A DNA stretch of 64,000 nucleotides from Halorubrum sp. Atlit-26R (GCF_003666015.1 NZ_QPLT01000003.1:124001-188000), one strand, 5' to 3'. Shown: positions 1 to 8,400, counted from the stretch's first letter. Notes: generated by a model from the sequence alone, not told the origin. Translations and numbers: made by a program.

Positions 1-290
1 GAGCCGCCCCGCACCGACTGGTCGCCGCCCGAGCAGAACGCCCAGCCGCCGTCCTTCTCCGAGGGGCCGTTCCCGGTGAGGAGGACGGTGCCGACGTCCG
101 CCTGCTTGCGCGCGTGATCCAGCGCGGCGTACAGCTCGTCGACCGTTCCCGGTCGGAACGCGTTGCGGACCGCGGGGCGGTCGAAGGCGATCCGGACCGC
201 GGGGACGTCGACGGCGCGGTGATAGGTGATGTCGTCGAACTCGTCGGTGACGGGCTCCCACGCGTCGGGATCGAAGATCTCCGAGACCAT
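1..290 (-). CDS. menB: 1,4-dihydroxy-2-naphthoyl-CoA synthase MenB (N-terminal part)
   Basis: The minus strand from the ATG at 290 encodes about 96 residues of a crotonase-fold enzyme; the rest lies beyond the left edge of the window. The segments FRPGTVDELYAALDHAR and GWAFCSGGDQSVRGG are characteristic of MenB, which closes the second ring of the naphthoate during menaquinone synthesis in the cytoplasm. FCSGGDQ forms part of the oxyanion-hole region. A TATA-like TTTATGA (minus strand, about 314-322) sits about 26 nt before the ATG, which fits a leaderless haloarchaeal transcript. The MenB assignment over other enoyl-CoA hydratases rests on these motifs and is fairly secure. Confidence 0.88.
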   Translation of the reverse strand, partial: MVSEIFDPDAWEPVTDEFDDITYHRAVDVPAVRIAFDRPAVRNAFRPGTVDELYAALDHARKQADVGTVLLTGNGPSEKDGGWAFCSGGDQSVRGG

Positions 291-453
291 GCCGGCTCCT
301 ACGTCCGGCCCGCTCATAAACGGCGTCGGATCGAATGAGGAGAAACCGCCGACTCAGTCGGACGCGGCGCCGCCGCGCCGCGCGACGAGGACGGGGAGCC
401 GATCCCAGCGTCTGGGACGGACGCCGGAGTCGCGGCTCGCCCGTCGGGACCCG

Positions 454-693
454 TCAGTCGTTCTGCGCGTACGCACCCTTCGGGTGCCCCTTGTGCTGGA
501 GGTTGCGGTTGTCGCGCTTCCGCGTCGCCGTCGCGGGGATGACCTCGCGGGTCGGGTCGATCTCCGACCGCGGCATCCCGGTGTAGCCGTGGTCCGGATG
601 CTCGGAGCAGTGTGCCATCGCGTCGTGCGAGCCCTCCCACGGGCCCTCGTCACAGCCGTCCGCCGTACAGACGAACACTATCTCCTCTGACAT
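454..693 (-). CDS. Small conserved Cys-containing protein, unknown function
   Basis: This 79-residue protein begins MSEEIVFVCTADGCDEGPWEG and contains Cys9 and Cys14 plus His/Cys at HDAMAHCSEH, a pattern that could bind one zinc ion. The C-terminal half is basic (ATATRKRDNRNLQHKG). A clear TATA-like TTTTTATA on the minus strand (719-726) lies about 28 nt upstream of the ATG, so transcription and a leaderless start look real. I do not recognise a named family. A minimal zinc-finger role is an inference from the Cys/His spacing only. Confidence 0.7.
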   Translation of the reverse strand: MSEEIVFVCTADGCDEGPWEGSHDAMAHCSEHPDHGYTGMPRSEIDPTREVIPATATRKRDNRNLQHKGHPKGAYAQND

Positions 694-800
694 GCTAACC
701 GGGGGTACCCGGCCGGTGTATAAAAACCTCGCACCGAAATTATCAGATTTGGATCTTCAGTTCCGCGCCATGAGACCGACTGACTGCGCGGCCGGACCCG

Positions 801-1574
801 CTAATCGCCGGCGGCGGGCGCGCCGAACAGCTCGACGCTCGTCCCGTCGTGTCGGCAGTCTTCGAGCGCGTGTTTGGCCGCGAAGCCGGCCTCGTGGGCG
901 GACGGGCCCCGGCCGACGCCGACCTGAAGCTCGATGTCGACGTCGTCTTGCACGTGGGCGACCGCCGACGAGAACGCCGTCTCGGGGAGGTCGGGGCAGA
1001 CCGCGATGATGTTGTCCCCGCCGACGAAGAAGGAGAGCGCGCCGTGCGCCTCGCGGAGGTGGCGCATCAGCGAGCCGTACGCTCGTTCGATGTTGATGAA
1101 CGTGTCGAACTCGTTGAGTCGGTCGGTGTACTTGCCGGTCGCGTTGACCACGTCGAAGTGCGCGACCTGGAGGTCCGACCGGTCGGTCTCCGAGAGGTAC
1201 TCGCCGGCGAGCACCTCGGTCCGGCTCTCGTCCTGCGCGCTGCCCGCGGTCTGGAGCCGCCGGTTCGCCGCTTCGAGCGCGTCCACGGGACGCTCGGCGA
1301 CGGCGGTCCCGAGGCTCACGCTGACCGGGTAGCGGTTGCCGATCGACTCCTGAAGGGTCGCGTGGGCCGCGCCGTCGACGCCGTTCGTCACCGCGATCAT
1401 GTTGTCGAAGCGGGTGAAGAAGACGTAGGCGTCGCGGTGGCCGAGGAACTGGGCGACGTCGGCGAACAGCCGCGACTGGAGCGTCTGGAGGTCCATCTCC
1501 CGGCGCGGCTCCGGCGTCGTCGTCCACGGCCCGTAGTTGTCGATCTGGACGAGGGTCACCTGAGTCGTCGTCAC
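801..1574 (-). CDS. gch3: GTP cyclohydrolase III (archaeal GTP cyclohydrolase IIa type)
   Basis: The enzyme opens the imidazole ring of GTP to give 2-amino-5-formylamino-6-ribosylamino-pyrimidinone phosphate, the first step of archaeal riboflavin and F420 synthesis. The 257-residue protein starts (V/M)TTTQVTLVQIDNYGPW, the usual N-terminus of the family, and carries two related nucleotidyl-cyclase-like halves marked by FTRFDNMIAVTNG and FVGGDNIIAV. The reading frame is open further upstream, to 1736, but that part is not homologous, so I place the start at the GTG at 1574. A second GTG at 1583 is possible. The gene stands alone and is transcribed convergently with nothing close downstream. 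Confidence 0.93.
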   Translation of the reverse strand: MTTTQVTLVQIDNYGPWTTTPEPRREMDLQTLQSRLFADVAQFLGHRDAYVFFTRFDNMIAVTNGVDGAAHATLQESIGNRYPVSVSLGTAVAERPVDALEAANRRLQTAGSAQDESRTEVLAGEYLSETDRSDLQVAHFDVVNATGKYTDRLNEFDTFINIERAYGSLMRHLREAHGALSFFVGGDNIIAVCPDLPETAFSSAVAHVQDDVDIELQVGVGRGPSAHEAGFAAKHALEDCRHDGTSVELFGAPAAGD

Positions 1575-1729
1575 AGTGAACACCGATACGGAACGCTGCC
1601 GCTTTACCCTTCCGTTATCCCGAAGGTGGAACCGGTACCGAGTTCGTGATCGTTCCGTCGGCGCCGGCGGCCGGCTGCCGACCCCTGCCCGGGCGCAACC
1701 CCTACGGCCGTGGCGCCCCCACTCGAGGT

Positions 1730-2509
1730 ATGGCATACAGCGGCGCCGTCGTCGACGTCGACGGCACGGTCGTGCGCGGCGACGATCCGATCCCGGGCGC
1801 CCCGGCGGGGTACCGGCACCTCCGCGAGGCCGGGGTCGAGCCCCTGTTCGTCTCGAACAATCCGACGAAGGCGCCGCCGGCGTACGTCGACCGCCTCGGC
1901 GCGGCGGGGTACGACGTCGACGCCGACCGCGTCTTCACCGCCGGCAGCGTGACGACGCGGTACCTCCGAGAGCATCACGCCGACGACGATCTCCTCTGTG
2001 TCGCTGCCCCGGGACTGCTCGACCAGTTCGCCGAGGCCGGCCTCTCGACGACCGACGACGTCGACGCCGCGGACGCCTTGGTCGCCTCCATCGACCGCGA
2101 GTTCGACTACGACGACCTCTGTACCGCGCTGTGGGCCTTAGAGCGCGACATCCCGTTCATCGGCACCGACCCCGACGTGGTGATCCCGGCCCCCGAGCGC
2201 GACGTGCCCGGGTCGGGCGCCGTGATCAACGCGATCGCGGGCGTCGCCGAGCGCGAGCCAGACGCCGTCCTCGGCAAGCCCTCCGACACCGCGATCGAGA
2301 TGGTGCGCGAGCGGCTCCCCTACCCCGCCGAGGAGTGTCTCGTCGTCGGCGACCGGCTCGACACGGACGTCGCGCTCGGGGAGCGCGCCGGGATGACGAC
2401 GGTGCTCGTCCGCTCGGGCGTCACCGACGACGACGACCTCGCCGCGTCCGCGATCGACCCGGACCACGTGATCGACCACCTCGGCGAAATCGACCGCGTC
2501 GTCGGCTGA
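1730..2509 (+). CDS. HAD-superfamily IIA sugar/aryl phosphatase (NagD-like)
   Basis: This 259-residue protein has all HAD motifs: the nucleophile loop VVDVDGTVVRGD near residue 7 (DxDGT), motif II FVSNNPTKAP, and the late motif GDRLDTDVALGERAG. The arrangement, with a C2 cap between motifs II and III, is that of the NagD/4-nitrophenylphosphatase subfamily, which dephosphorylates small sugar or glycolate phosphates in the cytoplasm. The ATG at 1730 follows GAGGT and gives a start immediately before the first beta strand; the longer upstream frame is not conserved-looking. The exact substrate cannot be told from sequence. Confidence 0.88.
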   Translation: MAYSGAVVDVDGTVVRGDDPIPGAPAGYRHLREAGVEPLFVSNNPTKAPPAYVDRLGAAGYDVDADRVFTAGSVTTRYLREHHADDDLLCVAAPGLLDQFAEAGLSTTDDVDAADALVASIDREFDYDDLCTALWALERDIPFIGTDPDVVIPAPERDVPGSGAVINAIAGVAEREPDAVLGKPSDTAIEMVRERLPYPAEECLVVGDRLDTDVALGERAGMTTVLVRSGVTDDDDLAASAIDPDHVIDHLGEIDRVVG

Positions 2510-2584
2510 GGACCGCGCAGCGCGCCGTCGATCACGTTCGCCGTGTGGGAAACAGTTATGTACCGCCGAGTGTTCCGCTCGCAC

Positions 2585-2698
2585 ATGGGAGTGGTTGACT
2601 CACACGAGAGCCGAACCGGGGACGACGAGGAGGACCCGGAGGAGTCCGTCCGCGTGCTGGAGGGACACGCGGTCCAGTTCAACGAGTATCGGTACTGA
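2585..2698 (+). CDS. Possible 37-residue acidic small protein
   Basis: A short ORF begins MGVVDSHESRTGDDEEDPEE and ends with HAVQFNEYRY before TGA. It sits between the HAD phosphatase and DUF92 genes in the same orientation. An AT-richer stretch (ACAGTTATGTA) precedes it by about 30 nt, where a promoter would be. The acidic middle and hydrophobic-aromatic tail are typical of haloarchaeal small proteins, and third codon positions are GC-rich. I do not recognise it, and at this length chance cannot be excluded. Confidence 0.4.
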   Translation: MGVVDSHESRTGDDEEDPEESVRVLEGHAVQFNEYRY

Positions 2699-2784
2699 GA
2701 GCGGCGTCGCGGGCGCTTCGGTCCGCGAGCGACCGCCCGACGGCTGTCGGGACCGTTAAGTGGTCGTCGGGGGTAGCCGGAGGT

Positions 2785-4119
2785 GTGATACGGAGGCTCC
2801 GACGCGCGAGCGTCTTCGCCGCGGTGGCCGCGCTCGCGGTCCTCGCGCCGTCGCTCGAGACCGCCGCCGCCGTCCCCTTCTTCGCCGTCGCCGGCGCGGC
2901 CTTCTTCGGCGTCCGCGACGGCGAGCTGTTCGAGACGCTGGCGCTGCCCGGCGACCGCGAGGCGGAGCGCCTCTACGGGCTCGTCTCCTTCGCGCTCGCC
3001 GGCGCGGGCCTCGCGCTGTTCGCCTCGCTGCCGCGCGCCCCGCTCCCGTACGAGGCGTTCGCGGCCGCGACGCTCGCGGTCGGCGTCGGCCGCCTCGGCC
3101 GGACGCTCGTCTCGCGGCGGACGACCGACGAGTTCCCGCTCGTCGCCGGCTACGTCGCCGCCGGGACGGCCGCCGCCCTCGCCGGTCAGATCGCGGTGCG
3201 GCTCCAGACCGGCGCCCCCGTCGACGCGGAGACGGTTCCCCTCCTCGTCTTCCTCGCCGCGGCGGCCGCGCTGACGGCGGCGCTCGTCCGCTCGCTCGTG
3301 TTCTCCCGGGACGCGCACATCACGACGATCCTCGTCGCGTTCGTGGTCTGGGGCTTCCTCGCTTTGGAACCGACCGTCGGCCCCCTCCTCATCGTCGTCG
3401 GCCTCGCGGTGACCGGCGCGCTCGGCTACGTCTCCTTCGCCATCGGCACCGCCTCGGTCGCCGGGATGCTCACCGGCGTCGTCTCGGCGCTGCTCGCGGT
3501 CGTCCTCGGCGGCGTCGGCTGGTTCCTCACCCTGATGTCCTTCTACGCGGTCGGCGGCCTCGCCTCGAAGTACCGGTTCGACGAGAAGGCGGCCCGGGGC
3601 GTGGCTCAGGAGAACGAGGGCGCCCGCGGCACCGGCAACGTGCTGGCGAACTCCGCGGTCGCGCTCGCGGCCGTGGTCGGCTACGCGGCCGCGCCCCACC
3701 TCGCGGTCCCGGCGGCGCCCCTCGGCTTCGCGTTCGCGGGCGCGACGGCGACCGCGATGGCCGACACACTCTCCTCGGAGATCGGCGGCCTCTTCGACGG
3801 CCCGCGGCTGGTGACGACGCTCCGCCGCGTCGAGCCCGGCACCGACGGCGCGATCACCTGGCAGGGCGAGCTGGCGGGCCTCTCCGGCGCGCTGCTCGTC
3901 GGCGCCCTCGCCGCGGGCGGGACGCCGGTCCTCGACCCGGTAACCCCGGGCGGAATCGCGGCGGGCGGCGCCGTGGTCGCCGCCGGCGTCGCCGGGATGA
4001 CCGTCGACAGCCTGCTCGGCGCCCTGATCGAGGGCGACCGAGTCGGCAACCAGGCCGTGAACTTCCTCGCGACGCTCGGCGGCGCGGTCGTTGCCGTCGC
4101 GCTCTGGGCGGTGGTGTGA
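2785..4119 (+). CDS. DUF92 family multi-pass membrane protein
   Basis: This 444-residue protein has roughly ten or more hydrophobic helices and the DUF92/TMEM19 signature: GWFLTLMSFYAVGGLASKY followed by RFDEKAARG, NVLANSAVA, and ATATAMADTLSSEIG near residue 325. DUF92 includes plant VTE6, a phytyl-phosphate kinase, so a prenyl-phosphate role is possible but unproven here. A large N-terminal membrane part (about residues 1-230) precedes the conserved domain. The GTG start lies about 30 nt after a weak AT element (GTTAAG). The stop is separated by a single base from the following GNAT gene, so the two are probably co-transcribed. Confidence 0.85.
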   Translation: MIRRLRRASVFAAVAALAVLAPSLETAAAVPFFAVAGAAFFGVRDGELFETLALPGDREAERLYGLVSFALAGAGLALFASLPRAPLPYEAFAAATLAVGVGRLGRTLVSRRTTDEFPLVAGYVAAGTAAALAGQIAVRLQTGAPVDAETVPLLVFLAAAAALTAALVRSLVFSRDAHITTILVAFVVWGFLALEPTVGPLLIVVGLAVTGALGYVSFAIGTASVAGMLTGVVSALLAVVLGGVGWFLTLMSFYAVGGLASKYRFDEKAARGVAQENEGARGTGNVLANSAVALAAVVGYAAAPHLAVPAAPLGFAFAGATATAMADTLSSEIGGLFDGPRLVTTLRRVEPGTDGAITWQGELAGLSGALLVGALAAGGTPVLDPVTPGGIAAGGAVVAAGVAGMTVDSLLGALIEGDRVGNQAVNFLATLGGAVVAVALWAVV

Positions 4120-4120
4120 G

Positions 4121-4558
4121 ATGACTCGCGAAGAACCCGACCCTCGGGTGCGCCCGGGACGACCGGCCGACGCCGACCGGATCCGCGAGCTCCAGTCGCA
4201 CCTCCGCCAGCCGAGCCCGGACCTGCTGGAGTACGGGCTCGCGGTGGGCGCCGCCCGCGTGAGCGTCGCCGACGGTCGCGTCGTCGGCTACCTGCTCCCG
4301 GTGGACGCCCCGAACCAGCCGGGCGTTCACCTCGCCGAACTGGTCGTCGCGCCCGGCTTCCGGCGCGAGGGGCGCGCCCGCGGGCTCCTCCGCGCGGCCA
4401 TCGCCGACGCCGACGGCCCGGTGACGCTCCAGGCGCACCCGGACAACGACGCGGCGCTCGCCCTCTACGAGTCGCTCGGCTTCGAGGTCGTCGAGCGGCG
4501 GCCGGACGCGTACGCCGACGGCGACGCGCTCGCCTTGCGGCTCGATCCGGACGCGTAG
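4121..4558 (+). CDS. GNAT family N-acetyltransferase
   Basis: The 145-residue protein shows the GNAT fold. It has [20 protein letters not shown] at about residue 68, matching motif A with the R-x-x-G-x-A acetyl-CoA pyrophosphate loop, and ending [19 protein letters not shown], the classic motif B where the Tyr often acts as general acid. The substrate is unknown. It begins one nucleotide after the DUF92 stop codon, which implies translational coupling or at least one mRNA. Confidence 0.87.
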   Translation: MTREEPDPRVRPGRPADADRIRELQSHLRQPSPDLLEYGLAVGAARVSVADGRVVGYLLPVDAPNQPGVHLAELVVAPGFRREGRARGLLRAAIADADGPVTLQAHPDNDAALALYESLGFEVVERRPDAYADGDALALRLDPDA

Positions 4559-4628
4559 CGGTTCCCCCTCGGCCCCGCGGGCCGCCGCAGGCACAAGGAC
4601 TATTCGAGCGCCACGCCTCCGGACAGCC

Positions 4629-5012
4629 ATGAGTGACGCCGACGCGGAGGCCGAGCCGATCGACGTCGACTTCGGCGAGAGCGGGTTGGTGCCGGCGGTC
4701 GCCCAGGACGCCGACTCCGGCGAGGTGTTGATGCTCGCGTACGTCTCGCCCGAGGCGCTGGCGCGCACCCGCGAGACCGGCGAGGCCCACTACTACTCCC
4801 GGTCCCGCGAGGAGATCTGGCACAAGGGAGGTACCTCCGGCCACACCCAGTCGGTCCGGGAGGTCCGGGTCGACTGCGACGCCGACACCCTTCTGTACCT
4901 CGTCGACCAGGCTGGCGGGGCCTGCCACACCGGTCACCGCTCGTGTTTCCACCGGACGATAGACGGCGAGCACGTCGGTGAGCGCGTCTTCGACCCCGAC
5001 GAGGTGTACTGA
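4629..5012 (+). CDS. hisI: Phosphoribosyl-AMP cyclohydrolase HisI
   Basis: HisI opens the adenine ring of phosphoribosyl-AMP in the third step of histidine synthesis. The 127-residue length and monofunctional form fit archaea. Visible motifs are [16 protein letters not shown] (substrate loop), [13 protein letters not shown] (Mg2+ aspartates), and CHTGHRSCF, where the cysteines with the Cys of the DCDAD loop bind zinc. No other his genes are next to it, so histidine genes are dispersed in this genome. It is followed after 3 nt by an unrelated coiled-coil protein on the same strand. Confidence 0.96.
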   Translation: MSDADAEAEPIDVDFGESGLVPAVAQDADSGEVLMLAYVSPEALARTRETGEAHYYSRSREEIWHKGGTSGHTQSVREVRVDCDADTLLYLVDQAGGACHTGHRSCFHRTIDGEHVGERVFDPDEVY

Positions 5013-5015
5013 CCG

Positions 5016-6173
5016 ATGGCCGAGGCCGTCACGGAGAGCGACGGCGCCGACCCCGTCGCCGAGGCCGGCGAGGCGGCCGCGCGGCTCCGCGAGCGCTACG
5101 ACGAGCTCCGCCGGATCGAGTCCCGGATCGACGGCTACGGGCGCGACCGCGTCGAGGCGGCCGCGGACGCCTACCGCCGCGCGCAGCGGGTTCTCGACCG
5201 GTTCGAGGAGGACGCGGTCGGCTCGGGCGACTTCGAGTCGTACGTCCGCTTCCGCGGCGAGTTCGGCGACGCGGTCGACGTGGACGACGGCACGCCCGCA
5301 GGCGACGCCTTCGAGGCGGCCGACGAGGCGGTCGACAAGCGCCGGCTCTCGGAGTCGGACTTCGCAGCCGCCCGCGAGGCGCTGGAGCCGGCCGGGGAGT
5401 TCGTCGACCTCTTAGAGGCGCACGACGACGCGATCGACGACTACCGGGCGGCCCGGAAGGACGCCCGCGAGGCCCGCAAGCGCCTCGACGCCCGGCTCGA
5501 CGAGCTCCGCGAGATCGCGGAGATGGCCGACGCCGACCTCGGCGCCGACCTCGACCCCCTCGGCGATCCGATCGCGGCGTACGACGAGGCGGTCCGGGAG
5601 GCGTTCCGGGAGTTCTTCAAGTCGGCGTCCGCCCGCGAGGTGTTCGACTTCCTCGACCGCGCCGACGGGACCCCGTTCGTCGACGTCGACGTGCCGCCGA
5701 CGGACCTCGCGGAGTACGTCGAGACGCGCGCGGCCGGCAAGGAGCCGCCTGCGACGCTGCTCGAGTACGCCGACTACACGAACTCCAAGTTGGAGCACTA
5801 CGTCGACGACCCGGGGGCGCTCCGCACCGCAGTTGCGGTCCACCGGACGTACCTCGAACGCCTCGACGGCGAGCCGCTGACGCTCGACTGGCCGCCGAAG
5901 CCGGGCGACGAGCTCGCCTACGAGATCGACGAGCTGGTCCCGCTCGTCGGACGGATCGCGGACGACGAGACCGTCGCGACCCTGCGCTCCGTCCGGGAAC
6001 TGGCGCGGAGCGACGAGTACGAGCGGCTCCGCCGCGCGGCCGAGGTAAGACACGAGCTCGACGACGAGGACCTGGCCCTGATCGAGCGCGGCGAGGCCGA
6101 CGACCGCCTCGCCGAGGCCGAGCGGACGCGCTCGCTCGTCGACGACGTGCTGGCGGAGACGGAGCGGGAGTAG
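5016..6173 (+). CDS. Conserved haloarchaeal coiled-coil protein, unknown function
   Basis: This 385-residue soluble protein is highly charged and predicted mainly helical. Heptad-like stretches rich in Glu, Arg, Ala and Leu occupy about residues 20-65 (RLRERYDELRRIESRIDGYG) and 130-180. The C-terminal half contains a more globular part with LEYADYTNSKLEHYVDDPGA. It starts 3 nt after hisI, so the two are probably co-transcribed. I do not recognise an enzymatic motif; it resembles one of the haloarchaea-specific DUF families, without a firm assignment. Confidence 0.8.
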   Translation: MAEAVTESDGADPVAEAGEAAARLRERYDELRRIESRIDGYGRDRVEAAADAYRRAQRVLDRFEEDAVGSGDFESYVRFRGEFGDAVDVDDGTPAGDAFEAADEAVDKRRLSESDFAAAREALEPAGEFVDLLEAHDDAIDDYRAARKDAREARKRLDARLDELREIAEMADADLGADLDPLGDPIAAYDEAVREAFREFFKSASAREVFDFLDRADGTPFVDVDVPPTDLAEYVETRAAGKEPPATLLEYADYTNSKLEHYVDDPGALRTAVAVHRTYLERLDGEPLTLDWPPKPGDELAYEIDELVPLVGRIADDETVATLRSVRELARSDEYERLRRAAEVRHELDDEDLALIERGEADDRLAEAERTRSLVDDVLAETERE

Positions 6174-6255
6174 GTTCGACTCGGCGCGGTCGGTGACTGG
6201 ACGCCCGCCGCTCCGGAGTGCGGATTTTTAAGCCCCGTCGCGGCCGAGCGACCGT

Positions 6256-6654
6256 ATGACCAGATTCGACGCCGCGACCGAGGACGAGCGGCTGAAGCTG
6301 TTCGCCGACGCCGCGGCCGCGCACCGCGCGCGCTCCGGCGACGTGATGACCGTCGACGTCGACCCCGACAGCGACGACACCGAGGGCGGCGAGGTGCCGC
6401 CGTGGATCCAGCTGGCGGGCACCGAGCTCATCATGGACTGTACCGACGAGGAGTTAGACCGCCTGAAGGACCTGCTCTCCGAGTTCCCCGAGTTCCGGAT
6501 CGACGAGCTCGTCAGCCCCGAGGAGGCCGAGGGGACGAACGCCGTCGTCACCGCGCGGTCGGACGCGAACCGCGTCGCGGGGTTCGTCGAGCGCGCGTTC
6601 CGCGAGGTGTACGAGCTCGACGACGAATACCGGGCGTGGGTGACGGCGATCTGA
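6256..6654 (+). CDS. Conserved haloarchaeal protein, unknown function
   Basis: The 132-residue acidic protein starts MTRFDAATEDERLKLFADAA after an AT-rich promoter-like TTTTTAAG (6225-6232), about 25-30 nt upstream. It has an internal WIQLAGTELIMDCTDEELDRL segment and a C-terminal NRVAGFVERAFREVYELDDEY helix. There are no membrane segments or catalytic motifs I can name. Codon use matches its neighbours, so it is a real resident gene of unknown role. Confidence 0.8.
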   Translation: MTRFDAATEDERLKLFADAAAAHRARSGDVMTVDVDPDSDDTEGGEVPPWIQLAGTELIMDCTDEELDRLKDLLSEFPEFRIDELVSPEEAEGTNAVVTARSDANRVAGFVERAFREVYELDDEYRAWVTAI

Positions 6655-6752
6655 CGGCGGCGGATTCGGCCGAGGAGCTGGTACGGTACCGGTAGCGCAC
6701 AAATATCTGAGCAGTGCGAAGATATTTTGATAACCGGTCCGTACGCGTCGCC

Positions 6753-7280
6753 ATGACCGACTTCGATCCCGCCCCCGATTCAGAGGCGGGCGAGTCGCGG
6801 TGGCAGGCGGGGACCGACACGTTCGGTCGCGTCTACGACGCGGTCCTCGGTCTGACGTCGCCGACGGCTTACACCGACGTGGCCGACCTCGCGGACTGCT
6901 CGCCGAACGCGGCGAAGAAGCACCTTGACCGGCTGGCGGAGATGGGCGTCGCCCGCGCGAACCGAGAGAGTCGCCCGGCGACGTACGAGCGGAACGAGGG
7001 GTACCTCGAATGGCAGGACGCGAGCCGGATCGCGGCCGACCTCTCGGTCGAGGAGATCATCGACCGGGTCGCCGAACTCGAAGCGCGGCGGTCCGAGTAC
7101 GAGTCGCGGTTCGACGCGGACGACCCGAGCGCCGTCTCCGTGTTCGACGCCGCCGACCACGAGACCGTCCACGAGCGGATGGAGGCGGTGAGCGACTGGC
7201 GCCGAGCGATTCGGGACCGCCGGCTCTACGAGCTCGCGCGCCGGCTCGCGGAGAACGACGGACGCCTGATCCCCGCCTGA
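6753..7280 (+). CDS. Winged-helix transcriptional regulator (DUF7342-type)
   Basis: The 175-residue protein carries an N-terminal HTH: TSPTAYTDVADLADCSPNAA then KKHLDRLAEMGVA, the recognition helix and wing of an ArsR/MarR-like fold. The rest (SVEEIIDRVAELEARRSEYE) looks like a helical dimerisation arm. I start at the ATG at 6753 rather than 6714 because the homologous block begins there and because AGATATTTTGATAA (about 6720-6733) reads as the TATA region. It ends 2 nt before the next gene. The pair of HTH plus small partner recurs in haloarchaea and suggests a two-gene regulatory or toxin-antitoxin-like unit; that role is inferred. Confidence 0.82.
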   Translation: MTDFDPAPDSEAGESRWQAGTDTFGRVYDAVLGLTSPTAYTDVADLADCSPNAAKKHLDRLAEMGVARANRESRPATYERNEGYLEWQDASRIAADLSVEEIIDRVAELEARRSEYESRFDADDPSAVSVFDAADHETVHERMEAVSDWRRAIRDRRLYELARRLAENDGRLIPA

Positions 7281-7282
7281 AG

Positions 7283-7720
7283 ATGGATCCCTCGGAAGGC
7301 GATGCGAGGAACGGTTCGACCGGCCCGCCGGACCGACAGACGCTGCGACTGCTCGAACGGCAGTTGATCTCTGACCCACTCGTCGCCGCGACCGAGTTCG
7401 AGCCGGACCCGTACGAACCGCGGTCGCTGCGGGCGGTGCTGGACGCGGACCGATATCCCGATCCGGTGACCGCGGCCCGGGTCGACGTCCGGTGGTTCAC
7501 GACGGACGATTTCTCGATCCACTACGTCGAAGACCGGGGCGACGACCGCTGGGAGTGTCGGTGGGACCGACATCCGAACGCGCACGACGCTCGGGTCCAC
7601 TTCCACGAGCCGCCGACCGGCGCCGAGGTGTCGCCCCTCGATCTACCGTCGCTCCACCCCCTCGAAGTGTACTCGACGGCGTTCGAAGCGATCGAACGGC
7701 GGGTCGAATCGCTGTGGTGA
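7283..7720 (+). CDS. Small partner protein of the HTH regulator
   Basis: The 145-residue protein begins 2 nt after the HTH gene. Its core, DVRWFTTDDFSIHYVEDRGD followed by CRWDRHPNAHDARVHFHEPP, is rich in Trp, His, Arg and Asp, and looks like a compact beta-rich domain with possible catalytic or nucleic-acid-contacting residues. The N-terminal third contains LRAVLDADRYPDPVTAAR. I have seen this kind of protein paired with DUF7342-like HTH genes in haloarchaea, but no biochemical role is known to me. The tight spacing argues for co-translation with the regulator. Confidence 0.75.
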   Translation: MDPSEGDARNGSTGPPDRQTLRLLERQLISDPLVAATEFEPDPYEPRSLRAVLDADRYPDPVTAARVDVRWFTTDDFSIHYVEDRGDDRWECRWDRHPNAHDARVHFHEPPTGAEVSPLDLPSLHPLEVYSTAFEAIERRVESLW

Positions 7721-7744
7721 GGGAGGGACGCCGGATTTGGTAAC

Positions 7745-8296
7745 TTAGTGGAAGCCGCGGTCGACGTCGTCCTCGTCGATCAGGTCGTCGAGCTCGCTCG
7801 TGAGCAGCTCCTCGGCCTCGTCGAAGGTGTCCGAGAGTTCGTCGAGCTCGTCGGGGCGGCCGTCGAACTCGTACTCCATCGGGCCGAACGCGGGCGACTC
7901 GACGGCCTCCATCACGTCCTCGAAGAGGTGGTCGGGGTCGGTGGGCGCCTCGGCGTGGACCTTCAGCGTCTCCGTGAGCCGCGTCGCCATCTCCTCGGCG
8001 TGGTCCTCGTCTTCCGGCGCCGACTGAACCGCGAACCGCCCGTCGCTGTCGGCGTCGGGGAGGAGCGGGTCGAGCTCGTCGTCGACCTTGCGGGCGACCT
8101 GTGCGCCGACGCCGCGCAGGTCGCGGGGGTTCTTCGCGTACGTCTTCAGGTGGTAGAGGCCGACGCTCGGGTGGCCGAAGTAGAGGTCCTCGCCGAGGCC
8201 GCCCTCGCGGGAGCCGGCGACCGCGCGCCAGCCGTCGGGGTCGGTCGAGTCGCTCGCGACGTCCGCGAGGATGTCGTCCCAGTCTCGTACGCGCAT
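7745..8296 (-). CDS. Conserved haloarchaeal acidic protein, unknown function
   Basis: This 183-residue protein has an N-terminal globular part (GEDLYFGHPSVGLYHLKTYA, then KNPRDLRGVGAQVARKVD) and a very acidic C-terminal helix ending DDLIDEDDVDRGFH. The promoter is plain: TTATAAAT on the minus strand (about 8308-8316) lies roughly 15-20 nt before the ATG, consistent with a leaderless message. It is divergent from the Dna2-like gene. No enzymatic motif is visible; I do not assign a function. Confidence 0.78.
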   Translation of the reverse strand: MRVRDWDDILADVASDSTDPDGWRAVAGSREGGLGEDLYFGHPSVGLYHLKTYAKNPRDLRGVGAQVARKVDDELDPLLPDADSDGRFAVQSAPEDEDHAEEMATRLTETLKVHAEAPTDPDHLFEDVMEAVESPAFGPMEYEFDGRPDELDELSDTFDEAEELLTSELDDLIDEDDVDRGFH

Positions 8297-8343
8297 GTCG
8301 GTCCACTATTTATAAGTGAACCCGCTTGAGCGTGTCGGTGCCG

Positions 8344-8400
8344 GCGGGGCGGGCGGCGGCGGTGCCGCCGCGCCACGCGCACCGCCGCCGCCCGCCCCGC
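8344..8400. repeat. 22-bp perfect inverted repeat (hairpin) between divergent genes
   Basis: Positions 8344-8365 and 8379-8400 are exact reverse complements over 22 bp, separated by a 13-nt loop. One arm is made almost only of G-runs (GGGG, GGG, GG, GG, GG), so that strand could also form a G-quadruplex. It lies between the promoter of the acidic protein gene and the T-rich promoter element at 8423-8428 of the Dna2-like gene. It could be a cruciform site, a bidirectional insulator/terminator, or a protein-binding site; none of these can be proved from sequence alone. Confidence 0.85.

Noticed and set aside
2320-3699. 459-codon minus-strand ORF opposite the HAD and DUF92 genes
   Set aside because: It is a shadow frame of two well supported plus-strand genes and is made of low-complexity Arg/Glu/Gly.
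6714-6752. Earlier start of the HTH regulator at 6714
   Set aside because: It would place the start within the TATA region, and the extra residues are not like the rest of the family.
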